Of a stretch of DNA of 64,000 bases, positions 8,603 through 17,488 are shown in pieces. A program made the translations under genes and the position numbers. The DNA is taken from NCBI RefSeq assembly GCF_000300335.1, contig NZ_AMRM01000006.1:174380-238379 (forward strand). Reading direction: 5' to 3'. The DNA is from Nitratireductor pacificus pht-3B (GTDB lineage: Bacteria; Pseudomonadota; Alphaproteobacteria; Rhizobiales; Rhizobiaceae). Every line of letters starts with the position of its first letter. The stretch's first letter is position 1. The notes under the pieces were generated by a model that was given only the letters and a program-made list of their open reading frames with translations, had not been told where the DNA came from and did not search any database.

Positions 8603-9330
8603 TCATGACCCTTCTTCGCCTGATCGCCGGTGCAGCGCTGTTCGCGATTGCCTGCGGCACAGCGCGGGCCGGCGACACCGCAACGGTCGAGATTCTCGGC
8701 TTCAGCGCCGATGGGGGCATCTTCGCCTTCGAGGAATACGGCATGCAGGACGGTTCGGGCTTTCCCTATGCCAACCGCTACTACATCAACACCGCCAGCG
8801 ACAGTTTCCTGCCGGGCACGCCGGTGCGGGTGCGCATTGACCAGGACGGCGCGGCGATTGTCGATGCGCGGTCGCAGGCACGCGCGCAGGCCCAGTCGGT
8901 GATCGGCGACGCCGTTCTCGCCGAGAACCGCGGCTTCACCGCCGGCTGGAACAGTGTCACGGAGCGCTCCTCCGACCCGTTTCGCATCGAGGTCAATCCG
9001 CGCCCGGTGTTTCCGCCCATCGACGAGCCGCTGGAGTTCCGGCTGACCGAACTGCCGATGCCGGACGCCGCGCAGTGCCACGGGCTGGGCGAAGCGGCGG
9101 GCTTCCGCCTGATGCGGGTGGGCACGGCGCCCGGCACGCAGACCGACATCGTGCACGAGGACACCACCATTCCGACCAGCCGGGGATGTCCGCTCGGCTA
9201 TGGCCTTGCCGGCGTTCAGACCTTCCATCCCGCCGGCGGCGCGCCGGTCTTCGCGGTGATCATCGCGATCAGGGCGCTTGGTTTCGAAGGACCCGACCAC
9301 CGGTTCATCGCCGTGACCGGGGCGCTTTGA
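8599..9330 (+). CDS. DUF2259-family predicted secreted protein
   Basis: 243 residues with a cleavable signal peptide (hydrophobic core then GTARAGD). The mature part begins VEILGFSADGGIFAFEEYG, characteristic of the DUF2259 family of predicted secreted proteins, for which I know no function. Two cysteines (AAQCHGLGE and RGCPLGYG) could form a periplasmic disulfide. The start at 8599 (ATGATCATG) overlaps the previous stop codon and follows AAAGGACG, a reasonable ribosome binding site; ATG 8605 is possible. It appears to be the third gene of a binding protein-S58 hydrolase-DUF2259 operon. Confidence 0.75.
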   Translation: MIMTLLRLIAGAALFAIACGTARAGDTATVEILGFSADGGIFAFEEYGMQDGSGFPYANRYYINTASDSFLPGTPVRVRIDQDGAAIVDARSQARAQAQSVIGDAVLAENRGFTAGWNSVTERSSDPFRIEVNPRPVFPPIDEPLEFRLTELPMPDAAQCHGLGEAAGFRLMRVGTAPGTQTDIVHEDTTIPTSRGCPLGYGLAGVQTFHPAGGAPVFAVIIAIRALGFEGPDHRFIAVTGAL

Positions 9331-9351
9331 GACGATGCGTTTCCAAAGCCG

Positions 9352-9849
9352 ATGAGCATTGCGTTAGCGACTGTCCGTGACTGGCTTCCACCGCCGCGCG
9401 CGGCGCTGCTCGGGGCGCTGGTCTGGGGCGCGGCCATGGGCGTCAACGCATTCGGTTTCCTGTGGTTTTCGGAGTGGCAGACGCCGCTGCGGATGCTCGC
9501 CATCACGTTCATCTTCGCTCTCGGGGCGGCAATCGCCTTCCCCATCGGCCAGATCATCGATCGCGCACTGAGCAGGAGCGAGCGCCCCGAGAAGCGGTTT
9601 GCCGCCGCCTTCCTCGCCTTCTCCACCGCGACGGTCGGCACGACGGCGCTGGTCTATGCGCTGCAGTACCGGATGTACTACGCGCAATGGCATGGCGAGC
9701 TGTTCACGCTGCAATGGGTGCTGGAGTTCGTCTTCACCACGCTCGGCGCCTTCTACCAGTTCGCGGTGCTCGGGTTGCGCATCTATTTTCCCTGGGGATT
9801 TGCGGCACTTTTCCCCCTCTGCATCTTCTATGCGGCCAAGCCGCGTTGA
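9352..9849 (+). CDS. Hypothetical inner-membrane protein, about four TM helices
   Basis: 165 residues with hydrophobic segments near 17-40, 45-66, 84-105 and 120-160, so probably a four-helix membrane protein. I do not recognise a named family. A charged cytoplasmic-looking stretch (SRSERPEKRF) separates the second and third helices, and the last helix pair contains aromatic residues (LGAFYQFAVLGLRIYFPWGF). It lies 22 bp after the DUF2259 gene on the same strand and 60 bp before purB, so it may be the last gene of the preceding operon. Confidence 0.6.
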   Translation: MSIALATVRDWLPPPRAALLGALVWGAAMGVNAFGFLWFSEWQTPLRMLAITFIFALGAAIAFPIGQIIDRALSRSERPEKRFAAAFLAFSTATVGTTALVYALQYRMYYAQWHGELFTLQWVLEFVFTTLGAFYQFAVLGLRIYFPWGFAALFPLCIFYAAKPR

Positions 9850-9909
9850 GCAAAGCGCCCTCCTCTGGTACGGAGACGCCAACTCAACCGCAATGAAGGC
9901 AAGGCACGC

Positions 9910-11217
9910 ATGATCCCGCGCTATTCGCGGCCGGAAATGGTCGCCATCTGGTCGCCCGAGACCAAGTTTCGCATCTGGTTCGAAATCGAGGCGCATGCCG
10001 CCGACGCCATGGCCGAACTCGGCATCGTGCCGAAGGAAGCCGCAAAGATCATCTGGGACAAGGGCGGCAAGGCCGTCTTCGACATCGACCGCATCGACGA
10101 GATCGAGCGCGAGACCAAGCATGACGTGATCGCCTTCCTGACGCATCTGGCCGAGATCGTCGGACCCGAGGCGCGCTTCGTCCACCAGGGCATGACATCG
10201 TCCGACGTGCTCGACACCTGCCTCAGCGTCCAGCTTGCACGGGCCACCGACATCCTGCTCGACGGTCTCGACAAGCTGCTCACTGCACTCAAGAAACGCG
10301 CCTTCGAGCACAGGGACACGGTCACCATTGGCCGCAGCCACGGCATCCATGCGGAACCGACGACCTTCGGCCTCAAGCTGGCGCAGGCCTATGCCGAGTT
10401 CGAGCGCTGCCGCGAGCGGCTCGTCAATGCGCGCGCCGAAATCGCCACCTGCGCGATTTCCGGCGCCGTCGGCACCTTCGCCAACATCGATCCGCGCGTC
10501 GAGGCACATGTGGCGGAAAAGATGGGCCTTCTGCCCGAACCGGTCTCGACGCAGGTGATCCCGCGCGACCGGCACGCCATGTATTTCGCCACGCTGGCGG
10601 TGATCGCCTCTTCCATCGAGCGGCTGGCGACGGAAGTGCGCCATCTGCAGCGCACCGAGGTTCTCGAGGCGGAGGAGTATTTTTCGCCCGGCCAGAAGGG
10701 TTCCTCGGCCATGCCGCACAAGCGCAACCCGGTGCTGTCGGAGAACCTGACGGGCCTGGCGCGCATGGTGCGCGCCTATGCGATGCCCGCCATGGAGAAT
10801 GTCGCGCTGTGGCACGAGCGTGATATCTCGCACTCCTCCGTGGAGCGGATGATCGGTCCTGATGCGACCGTGACGCTCGATTTCGCGCTCGGCCGCCTGA
10901 CCGGCATGATGGAGAAGCTCGTCGTCTATCCGGAGACCATGCAGAAGAACATGGACCGCTTCCGCGGCCTCGTGCATTCGCAGCGCGTGCTGCTGGCCCT
11001 CACCCAGGCCGGCGTCAGCCGCGAGGATTCCTACCGGCTGGTGCAGCGCAACGCCATGCGGGTGTGGGAACAGGGCGCGGACTTTCTCGAGGAACTCCTG
11101 GCCGACAAGGATGTCCGCGCCGCGCTTTCCGAGGAGGAGATCCGCGACAGGTTCGACCTCGGCTACCACACCAAGCATGTGGAGACGATCTTCCGCCGGG
11201 TCTTCGGCGAGGCATAG
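9910..11217 (+). CDS. purB: Adenylosuccinate lyase
   Basis: 435 residues, the usual bacterial length. It removes fumarate from SAICAR and from adenylosuccinate in purine synthesis. The fumarase/aspartase-superfamily signature GQKGSSAMPHKRNP spans about 261-274 with the flexible catalytic serine loop, and the catalytic histidine region GRSHGIHAEPTTFG spans 141-154. An early MTSSDVLDT motif (95-103) is also typical. The ATG at 9910 follows AAGGCAAGGCACGC. Cytosolic tetramer. It is separated from the other pur genes by a block of unrelated minus-strand genes. Confidence 0.97.
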   Translation: MIPRYSRPEMVAIWSPETKFRIWFEIEAHAADAMAELGIVPKEAAKIIWDKGGKAVFDIDRIDEIERETKHDVIAFLTHLAEIVGPEARFVHQGMTSSDVLDTCLSVQLARATDILLDGLDKLLTALKKRAFEHRDTVTIGRSHGIHAEPTTFGLKLAQAYAEFERCRERLVNARAEIATCAISGAVGTFANIDPRVEAHVAEKMGLLPEPVSTQVIPRDRHAMYFATLAVIASSIERLATEVRHLQRTEVLEAEEYFSPGQKGSSAMPHKRNPVLSENLTGLARMVRAYAMPAMENVALWHERDISHSSVERMIGPDATVTLDFALGRLTGMMEKLVVYPETMQKNMDRFRGLVHSQRVLLALTQAGVSREDSYRLVQRNAMRVWEQGADFLEELLADKDVRAALSEEEIRDRFDLGYHTKHVETIFRRVFGEA

Positions 11218-11230
11218 GAGCCGCGTTCCC

Positions 11231-11266
11231 GTCGCGCCGGCCCGCTGTTTCTCAGGCCGGCGCGAC
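11231..11266. terminator. Long GC-rich hairpin between purB and the VOC gene
   Basis: A perfect 12-bp inverted repeat (11231-11242 with 11255-11266, loop of 12) begins 13 bp after the purB stop and overlaps the last codons of the convergent VOC gene. There is no T-tract on either side, so it may slow transcription or protect RNA 3' ends rather than act as a classical intrinsic terminator. Confidence 0.4.
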
Positions 11267-12058
11267 GCGGATCAGCGTTCCCCACGGATCGGCGAACTCC
11301 TTCTCCTGCGTGGCGTTGCTGCTCGAAAGCCTCACCCATGACAGGCCGGCGCGATGCGGATCGCGCCCCGCAGCGCCGGCGCTGCGCCAGGAATTGGCCC
11401 CGATATGGTGGTGATAGCCGCCCGTCGCCAGAAACACCGCCCTGTCGCCGTAGCGCGCCATGGTCTCGAAACCCTGGGCTTCATGCCACCATTCCTCCGC
11501 CGTCGCGGGATCGCCGACCCGCAGATGGACGTGCCCGACCACCGTGTTTTCCGGCGCGCCGCGCCAGCCCTCGTCTCCCTCGGGCATGGTCGCCAGAAGG
11601 CTCTGAAAATCGAGGGGGTTGGTGGCCATTGCGATGCCGTCGCCGGTTTTCGTCCAGCTTTCGGGCGCGCGGTCGGCATAGATCTCGATGCCGTTGCCTT
11701 CCGGGTCCGAGAGATAGAGCGCCTCGCTGACCAGATGGTCCGACGCTCCTTCCAGCCGCAGATTGCCGTCGCGGGCGAACAGTGCCCAGCGCGCCAGGTC
11801 CGTGCGTTCCGGCAGAAGGAAGGCGGTATGGAACAGGCCGGCCTGTCGCGGGTCGTCCGGTGTGGCTGAGGCGTCTTCCTCGATCTCCAGCAGCGTGCGC
11901 CCGCCTGCCCCCAGGGCGATCATGCCGCCCTGCCGGGAGATTTCGACAAGCCCGATGACGTCTTTGTAGAACCTGGCCAGCGCCTCGCCGTCGCGCGCCC
12001 TGAGACCGACACTCGCGACGCTCACAGGCGTGGTGGCGGCGAAGGGTAAAGTGTTCAT
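11252..12058 (-). CDS. VOC-family protein, CatE-like (extradiol dioxygenase/glyoxalase fold)
   Basis: 268 residues containing two vicinal-oxygen-chelate modules: residues about 8-130 (SVASVGLRARDGEALARFYK, GLFHTAFLLP, NGIEIYAD) and about 150-265 (VVGHVHLRVGD, FLATGGYHHHIGANSW, DPWGTLIRV). This arrangement matches CatE-type catechol 2,3-dioxygenase-like proteins of Bacillus and proteobacteria. Candidate metal ligands are His in GHVH, His in GYHHH and a late acidic residue. The start at ATG 12058 has AGGAGA six bases upstream. It is convergent with purB and divergent from the hydrolase at 12309. Substrate unknown; no aromatic degradation genes are nearby. Confidence 0.8.
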   Translation of the reverse strand: MNTLPFAATTPVSVASVGLRARDGEALARFYKDVIGLVEISRQGGMIALGAGGRTLLEIEEDASATPDDPRQAGLFHTAFLLPERTDLARWALFARDGNLRLEGASDHLVSEALYLSDPEGNGIEIYADRAPESWTKTGDGIAMATNPLDFQSLLATMPEGDEGWRGAPENTVVGHVHLRVGDPATAEEWWHEAQGFETMARYGDRAVFLATGGYHHHIGANSWRSAGAAGRDPHRAGLSWVRLSSSNATQEKEFADPWGTLIRVAPA

Positions 12059-12308
12059 TTTCAATCTCCTGCCGTTCGATCCTGACAGATCGATTCACCC
12101 GTCCGCAGGCCACCGGCTCCACCGACGGGTGCTGGATTTGTCCTGGTTCATAGCTGGGCCTCTTCCATGGCCGTGGCAAGCTCCGGGTTGCGAACAGCCT
12201 GTTCACAATATCCAACCCTATTCGAGGACTTCGTTCAATCAACCCATATGATCCACGCCCGGCGCCCGACGGTTGCATCCGGCGCCCGGCATGGCTACAT
12301 GCGCGGCC

Positions 12309-12857
12309 ATGAAAGCATCAGACGCCGATATCCTCATCATCCCCGGCTACACCAATTCGGGGCCGGACCACTGGCAATCGCGCTGGCAGTCGCGCCTGTC
12401 GACCGCGCGGCGCGTCGAGCAGGAAGCCTGGTCGAAGCCGGTGCGCGAGGACTGGGTGGCGAAGGTCGTCGAGGCCGTCAACGAGGCGGACAAGCCGGTG
12501 GTCCTGGTGGCGCACTCGCTGGGTGTCGCCGCGGCCGTCCAGGCGATCCCGGCGTTTCGCAAGCCGGTCGCCGGCGCCTTTCTGGTCGCGCCGCCCGACG
12601 TCGCCAATCCGAACATCAGGCCGAAGCACCTGATGACGTTCGGTCCCTATCCGCGCGACCCGCTGCCCTTTCCGTCGATCACCATCGCCAGCCGCAACGA
12701 CCAGTTCGGCGCATTCGAGGCGGCGGAAGAGATCGCCGCCGCCTGGGGATCATTGTTCCTCGACGCGGGCGAAGCCGGCCACATCAATGCCGAATCGGGC
12801 TTCGGCCCGTGGCCCGAAGGTTCGATGACCTTCGCGCATTTCCTTCAGAGGCTCTGA
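12309..12857 (+). CDS. RBBP9/YdeN-family alpha/beta hydrolase
   Basis: 182 residues typical of the small serine hydrolase family RBBP9/YdeN (DUF1234-type): opening IIPGYTNSGPDHWQSRW, nucleophile AHSLGV (serine near 79), a TIASRNDQFG acid region and the histidine motif DAGEAGHINAESGFGPWPEG. These small proteins lack a lid domain; substrates are generally unknown. The ATG at 12309 directly precedes KASDADILII. The last 13 bases overlap the 3' end of the convergent HpaI aldolase gene. Confidence 0.85.
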   Translation: MKASDADILIIPGYTNSGPDHWQSRWQSRLSTARRVEQEAWSKPVREDWVAKVVEAVNEADKPVVLVAHSLGVAAAVQAIPAFRKPVAGAFLVAPPDVANPNIRPKHLMTFGPYPRDPLPFPSITIASRNDQFGAFEAAEEIAAAWGSLFLDAGEAGHINAESGFGPWPEGSMTFAHFLQRL

Positions 12858-13633
12858 CCCGGAGCGCCAATCCCGCTGCGCATCGCCGCGAGAATGGAAG
12901 AACCGCCCTGCGCCATATACGCCGCCTCGGAACCAGAGGCGATGAGCCGGTAGCCCATGGCGTGATAGCGCCCCGCCAGCTGCGGATCGGCCGCGTAGAT
13001 GGCGGCATGCCTGCCGGCCGCTCGCGCTTTCCCGGCGATCGAGGCGATGGCCGGCATGATGTCCTCGAGCGTGTGATCGACCACCCGGCCACCGGTCCAG
13101 GCGATCGAAAAGTCAGAGGGTCCGACGAGGACCCCGTCGATGCCCTCGACGCCGAGAATGTCGTCAACAGCGGCAAACGCGGCGCGCGTTTCGATCATGG
13201 CGAAGGAGAACGTCTCGTGATTCGCGGTCTCGAGCCAGTTCTGCTGGTTCGTGGCGCCACTGCGCGGCATGGCGAAGCTCGGCCCCCAGGAACGGCCTCC
13301 TTTTGGGGGATACTTCATCGACGCGGCAAAGGCCCTCGCGTCGTCGACGCTGTTGATCATCGGCGCGATGACCGCCTCGGCGCCGAAGTCGAGCGCGCGG
13401 CTTGCCATGTCGAAGCGCCCCACCGGAATGCGCACGAGGGGATGCGCGCCGCGCAGACGAATACCGGCGATGTCGCGCAGAACGCTGTCTTCGTGATGGC
13501 CGCCATGCTGCATGTCCAGCGTGACGGCGTCGAAGCCCAGCCCGGCAACGAGTTCGACGGTCAGCGAATCGGGAATGGCGGACCATGCGGAGAAAACCGC
13601 CTCGCCAGCCCCGAGGCGCGCGGCGAGCGACAT
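12845..13633 (-). CDS. HpcH/HpaI-family aldolase
   Basis: 262 residues of the class II pyruvate aldolase family (HpaI/GarL-like), which cleave or form 4-hydroxy-2-oxo acids with a divalent metal. Evidence: VTLDMQHGGHH in the first third, arginine-containing LVRIPVGRFD, the metal-binding glutamate in FAMIETRAAFAAVDDIL and the metal aspartate in GVLVGPSDFSIAWTG. Start ATG 13633 (MSLAARL), seven bases before the DUF1476 gene ends, so the two minus-strand genes are probably co-transcribed. Specific substrate not determinable. Confidence 0.88.
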   Translation of the reverse strand: MSLAARLGAGEAVFSAWSAIPDSLTVELVAGLGFDAVTLDMQHGGHHEDSVLRDIAGIRLRGAHPLVRIPVGRFDMASRALDFGAEAVIAPMINSVDDARAFAASMKYPPKGGRSWGPSFAMPRSGATNQQNWLETANHETFSFAMIETRAAFAAVDDILGVEGIDGVLVGPSDFSIAWTGGRVVDHTLEDIMPAIASIAGKARAAGRHAAIYAADPQLAGRYHAMGYRLIASGSEAAYMAQGGSSILAAMRSGIGAPGQSL

Positions 13634-13640
13634 CCGGCGC

Positions 13641-13961
13641 CTACTCGCTCTTGATTTGCTCGATGGCCTGGTTGAGCAATTCGTCCATGGTGCGGCGCAG
13701 CTGGTGATCGGACTGGTCGACGCCGGCGGCATCGAAATCCTTGCGCACCTTGCGGAACACGTCGTGGTCGCCGGCTTCCTCGAAGTCGGAATTGACCACT
13801 TCGCGGGCATAGGCTTCAGCCTCGTCGCCGGTCTTGCCCAGCTTTTCGGCGGCCCACAGACCGAGCATCTTGTTGCGGCGCGCCATCGCCTTGAACTTCA
13901 GGTTCTCGTCGTGGACGAACTTGTTCTCGAACGCGTCTTCACGGTCTTTCATGCTGGCCAT
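13641..13961 (-). CDS. DUF1476 protein, ATPase inhibitor subunit zeta
   Basis: 106 residues, matching the length of the alphaproteobacterial zeta subunit first described in Paracoccus denitrificans, an inhibitor of the F1-ATPase. The N-terminal stretch KDREDAFENKFVHDENLKF is the inhibitory region in characterised homologues, followed by a four-helix domain (RRNKMLGLWAAEKLG). Start ATG 13961 has GGAGG eight bases upstream. In many alphaproteobacteria this gene lies divergent to purC, as here. In some rhizobia the protein has little inhibitory effect, so function in this strain is inferred from homology. Confidence 0.88.
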   Translation of the reverse strand: MASMKDREDAFENKFVHDENLKFKAMARRNKMLGLWAAEKLGKTGDEAEAYAREVVNSDFEEAGDHDVFRKVRKDFDAAGVDQSDHQLRRTMDELLNQAIEQIKSE

Positions 13962-14243
13962 CAATAAATCCTCCGGCTCGGGCACCGTCATGGCGGTGCG
14001 AAGAAACAACTGGGTCGGCAAGCAGAAACCAGATGGCCGCGGCCCGGTCAATACGCTCGTTTGGCACATGGGCGGGTTTGCCGGCGGTTTGCCGTTCAGG
14101 GGGAAAGACACCCGCCGGAGCAAATGGCAATTGTGATGCGGCCGGGTTTGCGCTAGAGACCGCGTGACATAACGCATCTTCAAGAAAAGCCGCGCCGCGA
14201 AGCTTCATCGCGAAGCTCTCCCGCCGAGGCACCAGGGACAGCC

Positions 14244-15032
14244 ATGAACCGTCGTCGCCGCATCTATGAAGGCAAGGCCAAGATCCTCTACGAGGGGCCG
14301 GAGCCAGGAACGCTGATCCAGTTCTTCAAGGACGACGCGACCGCCTTCAACAAGAAGAAGCACGAGGTGGTGGACGGCAAGGGCGTGCTGAACAATCGGA
14401 TCTCGGAATACATCTTCGAGCATCTGAACCGGATCGGCATCCCGACGCATTTCATCCGCCGGCTCAACATGCGCGAGCAGTTGATCAAGGAAGTCGAGAT
14501 CATTCCGCTCGAGATCGTCGTGCGCAACATCGCGGCCGGTTCGCTGGCCAAGCGCCTCGGCATCGAGGAAGGCACCGTCCTGCCGCGCTCGATCATCGAG
14601 TTCTACTACAAGGCCGACGCGCTCGACGACCCGATGGTCTCCGAGGAGCACATCACGGCCTTCGGCTGGGCGAGCCCGCAGGAGATCGACGACATGATGG
14701 CGCTGGCCATCCGCGTCAACGACTTCCTGACCGGCCTGTTCCTCGGCGTCGGTATCCAGCTGGTCGATTTCAAGATCGAATGCGGGCGGCTGTGGGAGAA
14801 CGACATGATGCGCGTCGTCGTCGCCGACGAGATCTCGCCCGATTCGTGCCGCCTGTGGGACACGGTCACGCAGGACAAGATGGACAAGGACCGCTTCCGC
14901 CGCGACATGGGCGGCCTGGTGGAAGCCTATCAGGAAGTGGCGCGGCGACTCGGCATCATGAACGAGAACGAGCCGCCGCGCGGCAGCGGGCCGGTGCTCG
15001 TTTCCTCGAAAGACAACAAGACGCGCCACTGA
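14244..15032 (+). CDS. purC: Phosphoribosylaminoimidazole-succinocarboxamide synthase
   Basis: 262 residues. It joins aspartate to CAIR with ATP to give SAICAR. The N-terminal [17 protein letters not shown] and [10 protein letters not shown], the central [16 protein letters not shown] signature, and VDFKIECGR plus [13 protein letters not shown] are diagnostic. The C-terminal tail ([15 protein letters not shown]) is longer than in many bacteria. It opens the plus-strand purC-purS-small gene-purQ operon. Confidence 0.97.
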   Translation: MNRRRRIYEGKAKILYEGPEPGTLIQFFKDDATAFNKKKHEVVDGKGVLNNRISEYIFEHLNRIGIPTHFIRRLNMREQLIKEVEIIPLEIVVRNIAAGSLAKRLGIEEGTVLPRSIIEFYYKADALDDPMVSEEHITAFGWASPQEIDDMMALAIRVNDFLTGLFLGVGIQLVDFKIECGRLWENDMMRVVVADEISPDSCRLWDTVTQDKMDKDRFRRDMGGLVEAYQEVARRLGIMNENEPPRGSGPVLVSSKDNKTRH

Positions 15033-15068
15033 ACCGGCGCGCGTGACCGACAAGCAGGGAGTTTCATC

Positions 15069-15311
15069 GTGATCAAGGCCCGCGTCACCGTGACGTTGAA
15101 GAACGGCGTCCTCGACCCGCAGGGAAAGGCCATCGGCGGCGCCCTTTCGACGCTCGGCTTTTCCGGCGTCGGCAGCGTGCGCCAGGGCAAGGTGTTCGAT
15201 CTGGAACTCGACGGGTCGGACAAGGCGAAGGCCGAGGACGAGCTCAAGGCCATGTGCGAGAAGCTTCTGGCGAACACCGTGATTGAAGACTACACTGTTT
15301 CCGTTACCTGA
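15069..15311 (+). CDS. purS: FGAM synthase subunit PurS
   Basis: 80 residues, the standard size of PurS, which bridges PurQ and small-type PurL in the phosphoribosylformylglycinamidine synthase complex. The sequence KARVTVTLKNGVLDPQGKAI with a C-terminal NTVIEDYTVSV is characteristic. The start codon is GTG at 15069, preceded by AGGGAG. It lies 36 bp downstream of purC and 17 bp upstream of the small coiled-coil gene. Confidence 0.95.
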   Translation: MIKARVTVTLKNGVLDPQGKAIGGALSTLGFSGVGSVRQGKVFDLELDGSDKAKAEDELKAMCEKLLANTVIEDYTVSVT

Positions 15312-15328
15312 GGTTGCGGAGAATCACC

Positions 15329-15592
15329 ATGGGCGAGGTCACCAACGAACTGCTTTACGAGGTCCTTAAAAGCGTTCAGGGGCGACTCGACAAGATGGAT
15401 GCCGGCCAGTCGGAGATCCGTCAGGAGCTAATCTCCATGCGCGGGCATCTCATTGCGATCCAACAGGATACCCATAACATCTACGGGATGCTGGCGCGGC
15501 ATGAAGACCGTCTGGAACGCATAGAACTCCGTGAACTGGCCGAAGGCCCGCAGAAACCGTACGATCCCAGCCCGAGCGATCAGACCCCATGA
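15329..15592 (+). CDS. Small coiled-coil protein of unknown function between purS and purQ
   Basis: 87 residues, mostly predicted helical with heptad-like spacing ([20 protein letters not shown], then [18 protein letters not shown]) and a proline-rich C-terminus. I recognise no named domain. The ATG at 15329 has GGAG seven bases upstream. Its stop region overlaps the purQ start (ATGA), so it is translationally coupled to purQ inside the purine operon. It could help assemble the PurLQS complex or simply be a resident of the operon; the sequence does not decide. Confidence 0.75.
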   Translation: MGEVTNELLYEVLKSVQGRLDKMDAGQSEIRQELISMRGHLIAIQQDTHNIYGMLARHEDRLERIELRELAEGPQKPYDPSPSDQTP

Positions 15593-16257
15593 AATCAGCC
15601 GTTATCCAGCTTCCCGGACTCAACCGCGACCGCGACATGATCGCGGCGCTGACACAGGTTTCCGGCAAGGCGCCCATCACCGTCTGGCAAACCGAGACCG
15701 AACTGCCCGACGTCGATCTGATCGTCATTCCCGGCGGCTTCTCCTATGGCGATTATCTGCGCTGCGGCGCGATCGCCGCGCGGATGCCGGTGATGGCGGC
15801 GGTGGCAGAAAAGGCGCGGCAGGGCGTTCTCGTGATGGGCGTCTGCAACGGCTTCCAGGTGCTGCTGGAGATGGGCCTCCTGCCCGGCGCACTGATGCGC
15901 AACGCCTCGCTGAAATTCGTCTGCCGCGAGGTCAGGCTGGAGGTCGCCAACGCCAACACCGCCTTCACGCGAGGTTACAGCCAGGGCCAGATCATCAGCT
16001 GCCCCGTCGCGCATCACGACGGCAATTATTTTGCCGAACCAGAGACGCTGAAGCGCATCGAGGGCGAAGGCCAGGTCGTGTTCCGCTATGCGGAGGGCAC
16101 GAACCCGAATGGCTCGATCGACGACATCGCCGGCATCATCAGCGAAAGCGGCAATGTGCTCGGCCTGATGCCGCATCCGGAAAACCTGATCGAAGCGGCG
16201 CATGGCGGGTCCGACGGGCTTCCCCTGTTCGAGGGCCTGCTCGGGAAAGCCGCCTGA
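15589..16257 (+). CDS. purQ: FGAM synthase glutamine amidotransferase subunit
   Basis: 222 residues of the class I glutamine amidotransferase family. The nucleophile elbow GVCNGFQVL and the distal histidine/glutamate motif [12 protein letters not shown] form the Cys-His-Glu triad; [19 protein letters not shown] is the PurQ-specific opening. It supplies ammonia to PurL. It overlaps the preceding small gene by four bases and its stop shares a base with the next ATG at 16257. Confidence 0.96.
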   Translation: MKSAVIQLPGLNRDRDMIAALTQVSGKAPITVWQTETELPDVDLIVIPGGFSYGDYLRCGAIAARMPVMAAVAEKARQGVLVMGVCNGFQVLLEMGLLPGALMRNASLKFVCREVRLEVANANTAFTRGYSQGQIISCPVAHHDGNYFAEPETLKRIEGEGQVVFRYAEGTNPNGSIDDIAGIISESGNVLGLMPHPENLIEAAHGGSDGLPLFEGLLGKAA

Positions 16258-16694
16258 TGCGCCGCGCCGGCCCCTCCGGACCGGTTGCGCCATTTTTCTC
16301 TGTTCTCCTGAAAAGCGGCGTCGCCGCCGCAGTCTTGCTCCTGGCCGCCTGCCAGAGCGAGCCGATGGGCGGACCGCTGGCGCTGGAGGTTTCAGCATCG
16401 AACCCGGTTTCGGCGCTGCAGCGCGTGAACAATGCCGGCGCCAAGTGCTGGATCCGCTCGGGCGACCGGCGTTTTCGCGGCCTCTACATGATTCCCGAAC
16501 TCGACACGGCGGTCGGAAAGCCCAGGCTGTTGATCCTGCGCTCGGACAAGAAGCAGGGGTTGCCCCTGCTCGTCATCGAGGCCTCCGGCCCGCCGACGAA
16601 GATCGTCACCTACGGCCCCCTCGCCTCCGGCGCCACGGGGGCGCGCGTCAATGCCGACATCATGCGCTGGTCGAGCGGTCCAGACGGTTGCTAG
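16257..16694 (+). CDS. Hypothetical lipoprotein
   Basis: 145 residues with an N-terminal hydrophobic segment ending in a lipobox (VLLLAACQS; cysteine near residue 31), so likely a periplasm-facing lipoprotein. The mature region is a single small domain with NAGAKCWIRSGDRRFRGLYM and a repeat-poor beta-rich tail. No family recognised. The ATG overlaps the purQ stop codon by one base, placing it in the pur operon transcript. Confidence 0.7.
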   Translation: MRRAGPSGPVAPFFSVLLKSGVAAAVLLLAACQSEPMGGPLALEVSASNPVSALQRVNNAGAKCWIRSGDRRFRGLYMIPELDTAVGKPRLLILRSDKKQGLPLLVIEASGPPTKIVTYGPLASGATGARVNADIMRWSSGPDGC

Positions 16695-16704
16695 GAGGAT
16701 TTTG

Positions 16705-17337
16705 ATGGCAAAGCTTCTAAACGTCCTGGGACTGACGATTGGCCTGCTGGCGCTCGGCCTGCAGTTCGGCCTCACGGTTCCGGCCTCGATGGAAGCAGGA
16801 CGCAGCCTTGCCGGCTCCGTCCTGTTCTACTTTTCCTTCTTCACCATCCTGACCAATGTGCTGGTCGTGCTGGCACATGCGGCCGCGCTGTTCGGCAGGC
16901 CGGCCTTCTTCATGCGGCCGGTCGTCCGGGCCGGAATCGCGGTGGCGATCGCCGCCGTCGCGCTGATCTACTGGGCATTGCTGTCCGCCATGTGGGAACC
17001 CGAGGGACTGTTCCTCTTGTGCGACATGCTCCTGCACTACGCAACGCCGGCGATCTTCGTTCTGTGGTGGCTCTCCGCCGGCACCGATGGCAGCCTCTCC
17101 TGGCGGCACATACCGCTCTGGCTCGCCTATCCGGTGGTCTATACGGTCTACGTCCTGCTCAGGGCGCCGATCGCCGGCGAAGTGCCCTATCCGTTTCTCG
17201 ACGCGACGATTACCGGCTGGCCAAGCGTTCTCTTCACGATCTGCGGCATCGCGCTTCTGTTCGCGCTGCTTGGACGACTGGCCGTCAGTGCGGACCGGCT
17301 GCTGGGCGGGCGCGCGGCGAGGACGGAGAACGCATAG
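16705..17337 (+). CDS. Pr6Pr-family membrane protein
   Basis: 210 residues with six predicted transmembrane helices. The stretch FSFFTILTNVLVVLAH and the histidine/tryptophan segments CDMLLHYATPAIFVLWWL and IPLWLAYPVVYTVYVLLRAP resemble the bacterial Pr6Pr/FAR-17a (AIG1)-like integral membrane family. Function unknown in bacteria; eukaryotic relatives (AIG1/ADTRP) hydrolyse hydroxy-fatty-acid esters. The ATG at 16705 has GGAGG seven bases upstream, ten bases after the lipoprotein stop. Confidence 0.75.
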   Translation: MAKLLNVLGLTIGLLALGLQFGLTVPASMEAGRSLAGSVLFYFSFFTILTNVLVVLAHAAALFGRPAFFMRPVVRAGIAVAIAAVALIYWALLSAMWEPEGLFLLCDMLLHYATPAIFVLWWLSAGTDGSLSWRHIPLWLAYPVVYTVYVLLRAPIAGEVPYPFLDATITGWPSVLFTICGIALLFALLGRLAVSADRLLGGRAARTENA

Positions 17338-17488
17338 GGAGAAGCGCGGAAATGCAGAAAGCGGCTTCTCTCCAACGTCCAGCGAACAGAACAGAAGGCC
17401 GCGCATCGACTTGACCGGAAGATGACGCAGCCGGCTGTCTCCACGCCTTCTCCGCAGCGTCAGATCGCGCAGCACGCCCGCGAACACC

